Below are positions 31,106 to 43,517 of a stretch of DNA of 64,000 bases, piece after piece; position 1 is the stretch's first letter; each line of letters starts with the position of its first letter. The notes below the pieces were generated by a model that was not told the origin of the DNA, searched no databases, and worked only from the letters and a program-made list of their open reading frames with translations. Where the stretch lies: contig CM054180.1 of NCBI GenBank assembly GCA_028829895.1, positions 92,319,135 through 92,383,134 on the forward strand, read 5' to 3'. The stretch is from Sinotaia quadrata. Lineage: Eukaryota > Mollusca > Gastropoda > Architaenioglossa > Viviparidae. A program made the translations under genes and the position numbers.

Positions 31106-32370
31106 TTGCAATAAGAAATTTTTATTGAATATAATTCTATTTATAAAACGGTTTTTCTTAAAACTGTTGTCTTTCGTCAACCACCGAAAGCCAAAATGCT
31201 TACTTCTGTTACATACGATACGGTTTGAGTTCCTTTGAAAGAAAATGTCAGACAAACATAAATACAAACAGCAAAGAAAAAGATACCAATGCTCATTTAA
31301 AAACAAATCAAACAAATAAACAATCGATTACCACAGAAGAAAAGGATACAGTACACAAAGAATAATCTATATTGTTTTGCTTTTATCTTGGAGCAATGTT
31401 ACATACACTGATTTGGAACGCAGTTTTCTTTTACATCTGTATGAAATCAATATAATGAGCAAAAATTAAAGCTGTAAAAAATAGCAGACAAACTAGAAAA
31501 TTCGAAGAAGAAAAATGAACACACTTTTCATTGAACGGATGAAAAAAAGTAAACATTCACGCTGTTAAAATTGCTCGCGATGCTTGAGGGGTTAATTTAA
31601 AACAATACAAAACATAGCAAAAAAACCGCTATGGACTTGACGCACACTACGTATTTTTTTTATTTTATAAAAAAATCATATGTAATGATTTTTTATACAT
31701 TCACCCAACGATGCGAAGTAGATAAATAAACTTCAGTAAACGCTGTCTACTCTGAAGTATAACTAGTGATATAGAAACAGTAATTTAACGAACTCTGAAA
31801 TATAACTTTGATAAAGAAACACAAATTTAACGCACTCTGAAATATTTTCTGACAACGTCTGATAAGTTTTCATTGCACACCTTAACCAGAGTCTCAACGA
31901 AGTAAGCGGTTATATCAGATTAGAAAAAAATATTTTATTTTAGCCCAATTACAAACCTGGGATTTTTTTTAAACAAACAGAACCGTCATCCAATCACCAA
32001 CCCACTAACAAAGTAGTTAGATGAATAATAACTTTTCACTAAAGCAAACTTAATGACTACTGTGAAATAGACAGTGACAGATAGCATATGTGTTAATGAT
32101 TTTAACACAAACTATGGAGTTTTTTTTAATTGACTAAATATTTTATAATTTCATTGACTGAAATATACAGTCACTATGCAATATTGCACGTTCATTTTAA
32201 GGAATGTTGACTGATCAATTAAACTGAGTCAGTAGATTGGAGTGAGGACTTTGAAACTTCCCAGTAAATGTTGTTGAAATAGGCTGGTTGGCAATCGACC
32301 TCTCACTTTAACCAGAGTTCTTGATTACGCATAGTGTCTGCCGTTGCAGGAATGCCACAGATTTTACGAT
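31106..32370. other. Long unique AT-rich stretch, nothing recognised
   Basis: No tandem repeat, LTR landmark or exon was identified. Minus-strand AATAAA (as TTTATT near 31129) could mark a transcript end for a minus-strand gene containing the candidate exon at 33257-33457, but no other support is visible. Confidence 0.4.
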
Positions 32371-32735
32371 GATTTGGGGGCCCAGATCAACTGTTAAGTT
32401 AAAAATAGTCTGGAAATCACGTGGATCCTGAGGCCAAGATCAACTGATAATTTAAACATAGTCTAGATACCACATAACTCTTGGGACCCATATCAACCGT
32501 TAAGTTAAAAATAGTCTAGATATCACATAGACCCTGGGACCCGGATCAACTGTTAAATTAAAAATAGTCTAGATATCATGTTGATCTTGGGGCCTAGATC
32601 AACTGTTAAGGTTAAAATTAGTCTAGATATCAGGTACATCCTACAGGGGCTTAATATCACGTACATCCTACAGGGGCTTAATATCACTTACATCCTAGAG
32701 TGGCTTAATATCACTTACATCTTAGAGTGGCTTAA
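32371..32735. repeat. Two adjoining minisatellites (about 55-60 and about 27 bases)
   Basis: First, five units with GATCAACTGTTAAGTTAAAA, ATAGTCTAGATATCA and CCTGGGACC. Then four units with CTTAATATCACTTACATCCT and AGAGTGG. Confidence 0.8.
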
Positions 32736-33256
32736 ATTTTAGGAACTCAGCTCACCTCTTAGGTAAATGTGGCCTAAAGTCGTAATAACAAGAAATAAGC
32801 ACGCAGTCATACTTACAAACGCACATGTTATTTTATTTTTTTAATTGTGCGTGGAAAGTTACAAATAAATAGACACACTCACAATTAAGCACACGTGAAC
32901 ATTCCATTCTTTCAAGTGTACAAGAAAAGTTATCAATGCATAAAACGTACAAAACTCAATCGCATTTCTTTTAATTATGGAAAATTACAACATGCACATA
33001 TACGTCTATAAAAACACTTCATTTACTTTTCAGTGAAAGTTACGAGGTTCCATTTGTCAGTGTAGTGGACAGTAATGAAGCTTCAGCTCACACTCACACA
33101 AACGCATATAGAACATTTTTTAAAATTCAGTTCATTATATCAGACACAAAATTACAAAAAGCCAAACAAACACACACGCACAACATTAATAAACCAACTG
33201 TACATGTGTGCTATCATGCACCCAAATAACCTGCAAAACCACGCCTTAATTCCCAC
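32736..33256. other. Unique stretch, possible intron downstream of the candidate exon
   Basis: AT-rich, with loose CACACTCACA-type sequence near 32870-33120. If the block at 33257-33457 is an exon, this would be intron or 3' sequence on the minus strand. Confidence 0.35.
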
Positions 33257-33457
33257 CTTCTGACCACGACCAGCTGCTACCATGTTAATTGCTTTCAAGG
33301 TGGTGTGACAAATTGTACCCGTGGAATTGTGCACCATATTGATATCCCGTATACGAGTGATGGATTTGTTAGTCTCTAGGGACGAAAATGTCACTTGACT
33401 TTCACGCAGCAACAAGTAATTGACCTGAGGCATGCGACACGTACTGCCAGCCGAAAA
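33257..33457 (-). CDS. Candidate internal exon of an unknown host gene (partial)
   Basis: On the minus strand a pyrimidine-rich TGCCCTTTCAG acceptor ends at 33458 and a CAGAAG/GTGGGA donor falls at 33257/33256. The 201 bases between are exactly 67 codons, open, phase 0 at both ends. The peptide is non-repetitive with normal composition (SAGSTCRMPQVNYLLL, then INMVHNSTGTICHTTLKA) and contains Cys residues spaced like a small extracellular or zinc-binding fold. This contrasts with the low-complexity frames elsewhere. I do not recognise the family and no neighbouring exon is evident. Confidence 0.35.
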
Positions 33458-33732
33458 CTGAAAGGGCACTTTGTCATAATGTCGACCTTTTCATCTTTGA
33501 TATTACCCCACTCAGATCTTAACAAAACACACAGATAACAGAATGCAGAATTTTGACTGTAACGTATTACATGAAACAGATATGACTTAAAGAAGAAAGA
33601 AATTGTATTTGGTTTCAAGTCGTTGAGATCAATGTTACTATAAAGACCCGAAATCCTATTAATTTAGTAGGCTTATAAATACACCTCGAAGTAATTCCTG
33701 TGTAGCACACTTACAAACGAATAATTATTACA

Positions 33733-33763
<31 letters not shown>

Positions 33764-33947
33764 GAATCTCTGACAAATTTGATTCAAGATAATTTTATTT
33801 TATAGAGACTGTTTATTTTATAGTTTCTATTTTACTTCGCTTCTTTGCTTCTTTGCTTAATTTAAATATGCATCATTTAATTGTGTAAATATAACAGTAA
33901 AACGAACTAGTAGATATGTATGTATGCAGAATAGTGCGTGCGTGCTT
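33458..33947. other. Unique stretch with an ATT microsatellite
   Basis: (ATT)n at about 33737-33762. Otherwise nothing is recognised. It would be intron upstream of the candidate exon if that is real. Confidence 0.4.
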
Positions 33948-33950
33948 GCA

Positions 33951-33981
<31 letters not shown>

Positions 33982-34165
33982 GTGTGTGTTTGTTGGATTC
34001 CTGTGTGTATATGCGTGTTTGATTTATGTGTGTGTGTATTTGCGTTTTTATTTAAGTGTTTGTGTATGTACGTGTTTGATATATGTGTGTGTATGTTTGA
34101 TGTATGTGTTTGTGTATGTGCGTGTTTGATGTATGTGTTTGTGTAGGTGCGTGTTTGATATATCT
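33948..34165. repeat. (GT)n microsatellite and about 29-base minisatellite
   Basis: (GT)n at 33951-33989, then units with GTGTATGTGCGTGTTTGATG and TATGTGTTT. Confidence 0.9.
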
Positions 34166-34184
34166 TATATCCTAAGACATGGTT

Positions 34185-35351
34185 AAACAGATTAGTATCA
34201 ATACAAATCACAGGGTAATTCTTATCAGAGGACAGGAATGAAGTTATTAGAGATAAGCTATAATAGTTTCTATGTAACCATTGTCTGTGTGAAGCAGCAA
34301 ACGTCTTTTCATGCAATTTTCGTAAGAAAGTCATAAGTTTATTGTTCATGTCATTACTGTCAGTTCCACGTATTTCCCTTCTGACATTGTAGAACACTGA
34401 TTAGCCACAGTCCTGGAGCCATCTGGTGCTCTATCATATTAGCTCTACCACGCAAAAAAACAATTGTAGCAATTTCCAGTAACTTCATTGTACCAGAAAT
34501 TGCTCGATGTAATCAGCATACTTTGCCACCATACATCAATGGAGCGCAGTATATTCCATACTGGCACACTGCAGTAGTTTTTACTCACGTGTACTATAGT
34601 CCTAACAGTTAATAATCTGTAAACCAAGATATTCTGGTAATACAAAAAACGACCACTTATTCCATATAAAATACAATCAAGAAATAAAGGCTAAGTTTCC
34701 TGTTTATTAATCGTTAATTCCATTTTCTCTTACATTCAGTTTTCAAATTACAGCTTCATGCATCATTATTTATTAGCCCAATACGTGCGCACATCATAAT
34801 AAATACAGCATAGCTCTCTTATGAGCATTCACCAGACACAATGTCAAGTGTTTAGTATCTATATATGAGCATCTTAGTTCAAAATTTTGTAGAAATAATA
34901 GTCTACACACATAATACATCTCTATGTAATACACAAGTATAGCATATCAATAGCAAAATACACGAAATATTTTAAAGTCCATTTTCTCACAATCAGTCAG
35001 TTAACTCACCATTGAGCTAACAACTGCCATCTTTCATGGCTGGACTTCTTGCCACTCCAAATTCAAGTGATTAGATAATATATTTCTTTGCAGCATGTAA
35101 ACCTTTGATCTAAGTCTATTGGCATGTCTTGTTCTTGTAAATTTTAAGCATTGATAATAAAACCTGTTGAAACTGGTTTGGATTGCATATGCAATTTCTA
35201 GCATATTCTCAACTCATTTTGTTTATTCCAACTTTGACACTTATATAAATAATATCATAAGGAATGCCCAAGGTCGGGTCACTTTGACAATTTAACAATT
35301 TATATAACAATCAAATCTAGAAATAGGTATAGACAATTTTACTCCTCCACA
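34185..35351 (-). repeat. LTR copy E of the second family, truncated, minus orientation
   Basis: Minus-strand start TGTGGAGGAGTAAAATTGTC at 35351. Family landmarks (TTGTTATATAAATTGTTAAA, GGCATTCCTTATG, CAATAATAAATGAT-like) continue to about 34185. The 3' part of the LTR is missing where the GT-rich repeat begins. Confidence 0.75.
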
Positions 35352-35414
35352 AGAAGTGATGATTATTTTAGTTGTAAGTTTTGCTAGAGTAAAACGGATT
35401 TATGTGCAGCATTA

Positions 35415-35525
35415 TGGTGTTGATAAATAATAATACTGATAATTTAGTGATGTTGATAAATAATAATATTGAGAATTTAGTGATGTTGATAAATAATAAT
35501 TTTGAGAATTTAGTGATGTTGATTG
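35415..35525. repeat. 33-base minisatellite, 3 copies (locus 1)
   Basis: Units contain GTTGATAAATAATAATATTG and AGAATTTAGTGAT. The same family, in the same orientation, is at 39826-40015, on the other side of the 64-base array. Confidence 0.9.
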
Positions 35526-36613
35526 TCACATGTCCAGTTTTCATTTTACGACCCTGTCCTAATTTAGGCATTAATCATCACTATTAATTTATAAGATAAT
35601 CCTCAACATTAGCGACACCTGGATCTGCCTATCTTATCTCCCTTTCAATGCCACAATCTCACTGATTGTTCACGACACCTAGTCAGACAAGTTAGTTGAC
35701 TTCTAGCGATTGATAACGTTATCTCCCCTGTATTTATAGATTAATGATTATTGATTCTTTATCTTTTATTCACAGCTCGGCCCCCAATCAATCGCATTCC
35801 TTTGGTCAATTACATACACTTATGTAATAACAGAGAGATAACAGTTTAAGAAAATTTTAACAATAAAATTTAATAACAATAAAATTAAATTTGAAACAAG
35901 AAAATGAACGAATTGATTTCCATGAATACAGAATATTACTGCACGACCCATTTTACACCACATGAAAAATCTATTTCAATTGTCCCTTTTGACTTAACTG
36001 AATAAACACGTGTTGTTGTCGTCCCACTAGCACATGCTGCTCACGTGACCCTTGACAGTCCTCGTGGTTTAACAAGGCGGGATAAGGATCTGGCACGGAC
36101 GTTCTCTCACTCACTGATATTCGGCTCTATAAGAGTAGACTCTCATGAAATTAGCGTTGAGTGGTCAGGTCAGTTCTGAGGTAAAACCCAGGACCGGCTG
36201 TAATATACATAGTTATTTATGTTACAGCTTCATGTATGAAATGACTTTTATGGGCCTTATGGCAGGCAATGATATAATCACTCAATCTTCACTAACTCAC
36301 AATTTACGTTACAAGAAAATTCAAATATATTAAAAAACTTTACAAATATATACATTTTCCATTACTCCAAAGTTGCTCATGATACAATTTAACTAATGAC
36401 TATGTAACGCATGTTAATTCTCCCAAGATAACAATTAATCAACGGCAGTAAAATTACATACACGTGGCGTTTCACCTCATTTACAAATGTAATATCGCTG
36501 TACCACTATTCTATATGCATTCACAATACAGGTATGTAGAATTAATTACAAGAAAAGAATTTTGATTTTAGAGAAATCAAGATATTACCACTATGTGTTC
36601 TGTGATAGGTGCG
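35526..36613. other. Unique stretch, possible promoter-like patch
   Basis: No repeat or coding sequence was recognised. CTCTATAAGAG near 36125 is TATA-like within a less AT-rich patch (36000-36210) that also has CACGTGT and CACGTGA motifs. This could be a promoter or part of another LTR, but there is no further support. Confidence 0.3.
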
Positions 36614-39506
36614 GTCCTAATGATGGACAGCTGTCTATATTTAACCACTGTTAAGTCGGGCACTATTTCTGTCTGCAGGCCTAATGATGGACAGCTGTCT
36701 ATATTTAACCACTGTTAAGTCGGGCACTATTTCTGTCTGCAGGTCTAATGATGGACAGCTGTCTATATTTAACCACTGTTAAGTCGGGCACTATTTCTGT
36801 CTGCAGGCCTAATGATGGACAGCTGTCTATATTTAACCACTGTTAAGTCGGGCACTATTTCTGTCTGCAGGCCTAATGATGGACAGCTGTCTATATTTAA
36901 CCACTGTTAAGTCGGGCACTATTTCTGTCTGCAGGTCTAATGATGGACAGCTGTCTATATTTAACCACTGTTAAGTCGGGCACTATTTCTGTCTGCAGGT
37001 CTAATGATGGACAGCTGTCTATATTTTTACCACTGTTAAGTCGGGCACTATTTCTGTCTGCAGGTCTAATGATGGACAGCTGTCTATATTTAACCACTGT
37101 TAAGTCGGGCACTATTTCTGTCTGCAGGCCTAATGATGGACAGCTGTCTATATTTAACCACTGTTAAGTCGGGCACTATTTCTGTCTGCAGGCCTAATGA
37201 TGGACAGCTGTCTATATTTAACCACTGTTAAGTCGGGCACTATTTCTGTCTGCAGGCCTAATGATGGACAGCTGTCTATATTTAACCACTGTTAAGTCGG
37301 GCACTATTTCTGTCTGCAGGCCTAATGATGGACAGCTGTCTATATTTAACCACTGTTAAGTCGGGCACTATTTCTGTCTGCAGGCCTAATGATGGACAGC
37401 TGTCTATATTTAACCACTGTTAAGTCGGGCACTATTTCTGTCTGCAGGCCTAATGATGGACAGCTGTCTATATTTAACCACTGTTAAGTCGGGCACTATT
37501 TCTGTCTGCAGGTCTAATGATGGACAGCTGTCTATATTTAACCACTGTTAAGTCGGGCACTATTTCTGTCTGCAGGCCTAATGATGGACAGCTGTCTATA
37601 TTTAACCACTGTTAAGTCGGGCACTATTTCTGTCTGCAGGCCTAATGATGGACAGCTGTCTATATTTAACCACTGTTAAGTCGGGCACTATTTCTGTCTG
37701 CAGGCCTAATGATGGACAGCTGTCTATATTTAACCACTGTTAAGTCGGGCACTATTTCTGTCTGCAGGCCTAATGATGGACAGCTGTCTATATTTAACCA
37801 CTGTTAAGTCGGGCACTATTTCTGTCTGCAGGTCTAATGATGGACAGCTGTCTATATTTAACCACTGTTAAGTCGGGCACTATTTCTGTCTGCAGGCCTA
37901 ATGATGGACAGCTGTCTATATTTAACCACTGTTAAGTCGGGCACTATTTCTGTCTGCAGGCCTAATGATGGACAGCTGTCTATATTTAACCACTGTTAAG
38001 TCGGGCACTATTTCTGTCTGCAGGCCTAATGATGGACAGCTGTCTATATTTAACCACTGTTAAGTCGGGCACTATTTCTGTCTGCAGGCCTAATGATGGA
38101 CAGCTGTCTATATTTAACCACTGTTAAGTCGGGCACTATTTCTGTCTGCAGGTCTAATGATGGACAGCTGTCTATATTTAACCACTGTTAAGTCGGGCAC
38201 TATTTCTGTCTGCAGGCCTAATGATGGACAGCTGTCTATATTTAACCACTGTTAAGTCGGGCACTATTTCTGTCTGCAGGCCTAATGATGGACAGCTGTC
38301 TATATTTAACCACTGTTAAGTCGGGCACTATTTCTGTCTGCAGGTCTAATGATGGACAGCTGTCTATATTTAACCACTGTTAAGTCGGGCACTATTTCTG
38401 TCTGCAGGTCTAATGATGGACAGCTGTCTATATTTTTACCACTGTTAAGTCGGGCACTATTTCTGTCTGCAGGTCTAATGATGGACAGCTGTCTATATTT
38501 AACCACTGTTAAGTCGGGCACTATTTCTGTCTGCAGGTCTAATGATGGACAGCTGTCTATATTTAACCACTGTTAAGTCGGGCACTATTTCTGTCTGCAG
38601 GTCTAATGATGGACAGCTGTCTATATTTAACCACTGTTAAGTCGGGCACTATTTCTGTCTGCAGGCCTAATGATGGACAGCTGTCTATATTTAACCACTG
38701 TTAAGTCGGGCACTATTTCTGTCTGCAGGTCTAATGATGGACAGCTGTCTATATTTAACCACTGTTAAGTCGGGCACTATTTCTGTCTGCAGGTCTAATG
38801 ATGGACAGCTGTCTATATTTAACCACTGTTAAGTCGGGCACTATTTCTGTCTGCAGGCCTAATGATGGACAGCTGTCTATATTTAACCACTGTTAAGTCG
38901 GGCACTATTTCTGTCTGCAGGTCTAATGATGGACAGCTGTCTATATTTAACCACTGTTAAGTCGGGCACTATTTCTGTCTGCAGGTCTAATGATGGACAG
39001 CTGTCTATATTTAACCACTGTTAAGACGGGCACTATTTCTGTCTGCAGGCCTAATGATGGACAGCTGTCTATATTTAACCACTGTTAAGTCGGGCACTAT
39101 TTCTGTCTGCAGGCCTAATGATGGACAGCTGTCTATATTTAACCACTGTTAAGTCGGGCACTATTTCTGTCTGCAGGTCTAATGATGGACAGCTGTCTAT
39201 ATTTAACCACTGTTAAGTCGGGCACTATTTCTGTCTGCAGGTCTAATGATGGACAGCTGTCTATATTTAACCACTGTTAAGACGGGCACTATTTCTGTCT
39301 GCAGGCCTAATGATGGACAGCTGTCTATATTTAACCACTGTTAAGTCGGGCACTATTTCTGTCTGCAGGCCTAATGATGGACAGCTGTCTATATTTTTAC
39401 CACTTTTAAGTCGGGCACTATTTCTGTCTGCAGGCCTAATGATGGACAGCTGTCTATATTTTTACCACTTTTAAGTCGGGCACTATTTCTGTCTGCAGGT
39501 CTAATG
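36614..39506. repeat. 64-base satellite, 45 units in higher-order blocks
   Basis: Unit landmarks: CTAATGATGGACAGCTGTCT, ATATTTAACCACTG, TTAAGTCGGGCAC, TATTTCTGTCTGCAGG. From the first CTAATGATGG (36617) to the last CTAATG (39501) is 2884 bases, which equals 41 units of 64 plus four of 65 (TTTTTACC variants). Each unit holds the palindrome GACAGCTGTC and a PstI-type CTGCAG. Unit variants recur in order: a five-unit period at units 11-25, a four-unit period at 36-43, and units 4-8 repeated at 26-30. Open frames on both strands are artefacts. Confidence 0.97.
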
Positions 39507-39825
39507 TGGCCGACCCATTCACATGGTTTATCTATGAGGGAAAGGTCAGTTCACAACTTAGTGCTACATCATTAACCGGTAGGTAAATGACCATACATGG
39601 ATAGTTAGTATCCGATTTTTGGTGTGACCTTCACCTGTGGTCTAAATTACTTTCTCCAAACTCGTAAACAGCATTTCGTAAACAACAGTCTCTAAGCTTA
39701 ATCCGTAATCGAAGTTTCTCAATGGATACGCAAGACTGGGGAAAACCCATGCGTAAGAAAAACAATTAATAATATAAAAAAAGTTATAGGAATTACATAA
39801 TTTGTTTTAATATATTCTACATTGA
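39507..39825. other. Unique stretch right of the satellite
   Basis: Begins GTGGCCGACCCATTCACATG. No repeat, coding or RNA signal was recognised. Confidence 0.4.
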
Positions 39826-40015
39826 TAAAAAATAATATTGAGAATTTAGTGATGTTGATAAATAATAATATTGAGAATTTAGTGAAGTTGATAAATAATA
39901 AAACTGAGAATTTAGTGATGTTGATAAATAACAATAATATTAAGAATTTAGTGATGTTGATAAATAATAATATTGAGAATTAGTGATGTTGATGAATAAT
40001 AATATTGAGAATTTG
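39826..40015. repeat. 33-base minisatellite, about 6 copies (locus 2)
   Basis: Same unit as at 35415-35525 (GTTGATAAATAATAATATTG, AGAATTTAGTGAT), same orientation. Confidence 0.9.
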
Positions 40016-40438
40016 GTGCTGTTTATTTTACATTAATTTTAAAGCAACAATATGTAAATTTTGAGATCGTTTTATTGAATTATGCTAGATTCGAGTGTAC
40101 AAGTATTGCTATTTGATATTACTATATAAGTATTGGAGTTTAAGTTTTGTGACAAAACTTATTTTGTTAGAAGTAAGAAAACTTATGTTCTGTGTGGCAT
40201 TACAGTTTGTAGTATCATTTCTGCACCATTATTTATGAGTTTCTCTGTGCTCGGTTGAGACTAGTAGGCAAGGCATGATCATGAATTTGGACTTCCTTGT
40301 CTAGCTCTAAGTTCATCACTGATAAAAAGATAGTTTGCACCTGATGGGTGAGCTGGATAGTGCTAGTTTTAGTCAGGTCACGTTGGACGCTGGCAAACAT
40401 TTCTCTTGTTTTACGTTGTGTCGTTTGAGTATGTGTGT
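40016..40438. other. Unique AT-rich stretch, nothing recognised
   Basis: No landmark of the LTR families and no convincing exon. Confidence 0.4.
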
Positions 40439-40615
40439 AGCAGATATTTGTTGCCCGACATTGAACAGATATTTGTTGCCCGACATTGAGCAGATATTTG
40501 TTGCCCGACATTGAGCAGATATTTGTTGCCCGACATTGAACAGATATTTGTTGCCTGACATTGAGCATATATGTGTTGCCTGACATTGAGCATATATGTG
40601 TTGCCTGATATTGAG
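40439..40615. repeat. 25-base minisatellite, 7 copies
   Basis: Units read CAGATATTTGTTGCCCGACA plus TTGAG. The last copies have CATATATGTG. Confidence 0.92.
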
Positions 40616-41869
40616 CAGAATATTCAGTTTAAATTGCTGTTTTGATTTCAGTTTAGTTGTGTTTCCCTTAGGCATAAAGTTTTTAGTTTGTTATTATGGT
40701 AATTAACTAGTGGATTCTACAAGCCGAGTGGAAAAATCTAAAGACTATTTTTTTTCTTTATTTCCCTTTATTTTGGCTATTTTGAAGCTTTAAGCCTGTT
40801 TTATTTTTGTAATATTTATCGTAATTTATTTGTTAATGAATATATTGTTCTGGATTTGATAGAATTGAGAGATACATGACAAAATTGAAGACTGGTAATA
40901 GTTGATAGACTTAGAAACGATAGTACATAAGTAAATCCGATTTTTCAATTTATCAGGCTAATTTGATCTTTCTCAATGCTTAAGTGGCAGTGTTATTAAC
41001 AGTAAGTGTTAGTAAAGGACATTTGTGGATCTCTTAGTGACTTTGGGTAGGCGTCTATTAGTATAGGGACTGGAAGGAGTTTAGTGGCCAAGGAGGTAAT
41101 AAGTGGGATCTTATTACGGCCAAGTGTTAATGTCTGCCGCTCCCACTTGTGAACTCTCTCGGGCATGCCCGGAACTGACCGCTTTAGCCAGTTTACCAAT
41201 TTGTGTATTTGTTTTAATACAAGAGTGCTGTATATAATGAGATGGATGCATGATGTTTTAAATAATTATATTGGGTTGTTAACGTATTTTAGTTAAATGT
41301 ATCATCAAGATAGATTGCTAGCTGAAGTTTTATTATTTTTTTTATCAGAGGACGCTGATAGTTCTTATTGTCTAGGAATGTGGGAGACTAGTGTATTTTG
41401 TGAGCATGCTAGCATATCTGTGTGCATGTGTACAGCGCTTTTTGTTTTGCTTCTACAGGTAGGACTGTCGCTGTTAGCAAATTAGGTCGTGATGGATGGC
41501 GTTGTTTTAAATCGAGTGGCACTGTACCCAGTAAACTTCTCAGTGCTAATGTTTAATGTTGTGTTAGAGTACATGTTTTTATTGTTGTAGAGTAGACTTT
41601 TGTATACGAAGGTCGTCTTTCGTTGTAGCGAAGAAGAGAGAATGTGTTGGCGGGTTAACGCGGCCGCGTCTCCATGAAATAACAGTTCTCTCGTAAAACA
41701 CTGTATCGAGTTGTCATCCCTTGCTATGGCTGTCGTCATGCGTGTGACGTATTGTCCTCCATCATCATCGCGTTTTTCATCTCGCATTCTGTGGTCACCC
41801 ACTGCACTACTTACCTTCAACACATACACCCCACACCCCATAACAATCAGTTACGCTCCAACTCAGGAG
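40616..41869. other. Long unique stretch with a strong minus-strand splice donor
   Basis: 41590-41840 is less AT-rich and has a GCGGCCGC site near 41660. On the minus strand TTGAAG/GTAAGTAG (exon end 41815) is close to the animal donor consensus, with an ATG 26 bases upstream. The short putative first exon (MGCGVYVLK) is too little to call a gene, and no acceptor partner was identified. Confidence 0.3.
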
Positions 41870-42300
41870 TATAACCGGTACAAAAAAATAATAATAACTC
41901 CACAGTGTTGTAGAAATAATGTGATTTTACCGGTACAAAAAATAATAACTCCCAAGTATTGTAGAAATAATCTGATTTTAGATCTTAATATTTTATCACT
42001 GGAAAAATAACAATAGCAGCCAAACCCCGAAGTGTAGACATATTCAGATTTGGCTATTAATATTTTAGCACTGGGAAAACAATATTTATATATTAATATT
42101 TTATCAGTAAAAAAGCAATAACACAATTTAGATATTAATATTTTAGCACTTGAAAAACAATACTATTGTGATTTAGATATTAATATTTTAGCACTTGTAA
42201 AACAATAATATTATCCTTTAGATATTAATATTTTAGTAATAACACTACAAGTGTAGTATTACAACAACACTATAGGTGTAGCAGAAGGATAACAATAGCA
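41870..42300. repeat. Degenerate minisatellite, about 40-45 base unit
   Basis: Units contain TTAGATATTAATATTTTAGC, ACTGGAAAAACAATA, and on the left GTAGAAATAATGTGATTTTA. Confidence 0.75.
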
Positions 42301-42545
42301 ATAACACTACAAGTGCAGTTAACGTAAGAATGACTCTTGAGAACATTGTATGCCGGAAACGTTGGAGAGATGGGGTGTCGATAAACACATGGTCTGAAGC
42401 ATCAAAGAGAATAATGTTATGAAGGTTCGAATATCATATAAATTCTCTGAATACCTAATATATTTCTCCGCAATATACGTTTTAATAATTTATGTAGTTT
42501 ATAATAGTCCTACGGATCCGTGCATTTGGTGAAAGAATTATATTT

Positions 42546-42705
42546 CCTCTACATCTACCGCTGTTGAATGATGTGATTGTCTGAACAAAGAGCACTCAGA
42601 ACGCTGTTGAATGATGTGATTGTCTGAACAAAGAGCCCTCAGAACGCTGTTGATTGATGTGATTGTCTGAACAAAGAGCCCTCAGAACGCTGTAAATTGA
42701 GAACT
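42546..42705. repeat. 43-base minisatellite, 3 copies
   Basis: Units contain GCTGTTGAATGATGTGATTG and TCTGAACAAAGAGCCCTCAG. Confidence 0.92.
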
Positions 42706-43470
42706 CGCTATGTTAACCGTGTTCACATTCTTAATGTAATCGTGACAGATGACAGGAGATTTATCATCACCAACAGGAATAACATTATGAACAACGTCAA
42801 AGACGAACTTTACCTTAACTTGGGAAATTTTCAAAATATAAGGCTGACAATCTGATTAATGAAATGCAATGAAGCCAACGGACTAAGGTACAATTTTGTG
42901 CCAGCTACATGGAAGAGGCAGATTGATTGCAAACATTGTATAATTTGAGTCGTTTGAAAAGCCAGGCAGATTGAATGCAAACATTGTAATATCTGATTCA
43001 CTGAAAAGCCAGGATTTTCGAAGGAAGATTTATTTATATCTTCACCGAGGAAAAGGAAATACAAAGTCGTAGGGCGTATTGCGTTTTGTTTTGTTTTTGA
43101 TGCTGTTACGTTTAACATTGCTTTCATGTCTGCTGGGCATAAGATAATTTTTAAAATACTGTGCTCAAAAATTAAAAATTTTAAAACAAAAAAAAGCGCA
43201 TCAGAAAGGGAGAGAATAGAGAAAGAGAGAAGTACTGAATAGTGAAGAAAAAAGAGAGTAATACAAATTCTCTCTATGAAATGACTGAAGCTAATACTGA
43301 GCTGTTCTTTCTCATAACTGAGCGATTCTGCCTTAAGCACTGATGACAGCGAGATTCACTCGACACAAAGACCAGCACGGAAACTTGACTCGATGTCTTT
43401 ATGTTTGGATGTTACATGCAATATAACTGGTCAGGTAACTTGGCCCAAAACTATTAGACATAAGACATCT
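42706..43470. other. Unique stretch, nothing recognised
   Basis: A minus-strand open frame (43340-42831, 169 codons) is hydrophobic and Phe/Leu-rich but shows no domain, and it overlaps a small duplication (AGGCAGATTGAATGCAAACA, 42915-42985). Not called as a gene. Confidence 0.35.

Positions 43471-43517
<47 letters not shown>
43471..43517. repeat. (TA)n-(GA)n compound microsatellite
   Basis: About 22 bases of TA then about 26 of GA. Confidence 0.95.

Noticed and set aside
36614..39506. CRISPR array
   Set aside because: The units are contiguous with no unique spacers, and the context is eukaryotic repeat DNA.
35351..40100. Helitron or other rolling-circle element carrying the satellite
   Set aside because: I could not find a credible TC start with a matching hairpin-CTRR end around the array.
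42831..43340. 169-codon minus-strand gene
   Set aside because: Phe/Leu-rich, no domain, overlaps a local duplication, and an AT-rich antisense composition explains the open frame.
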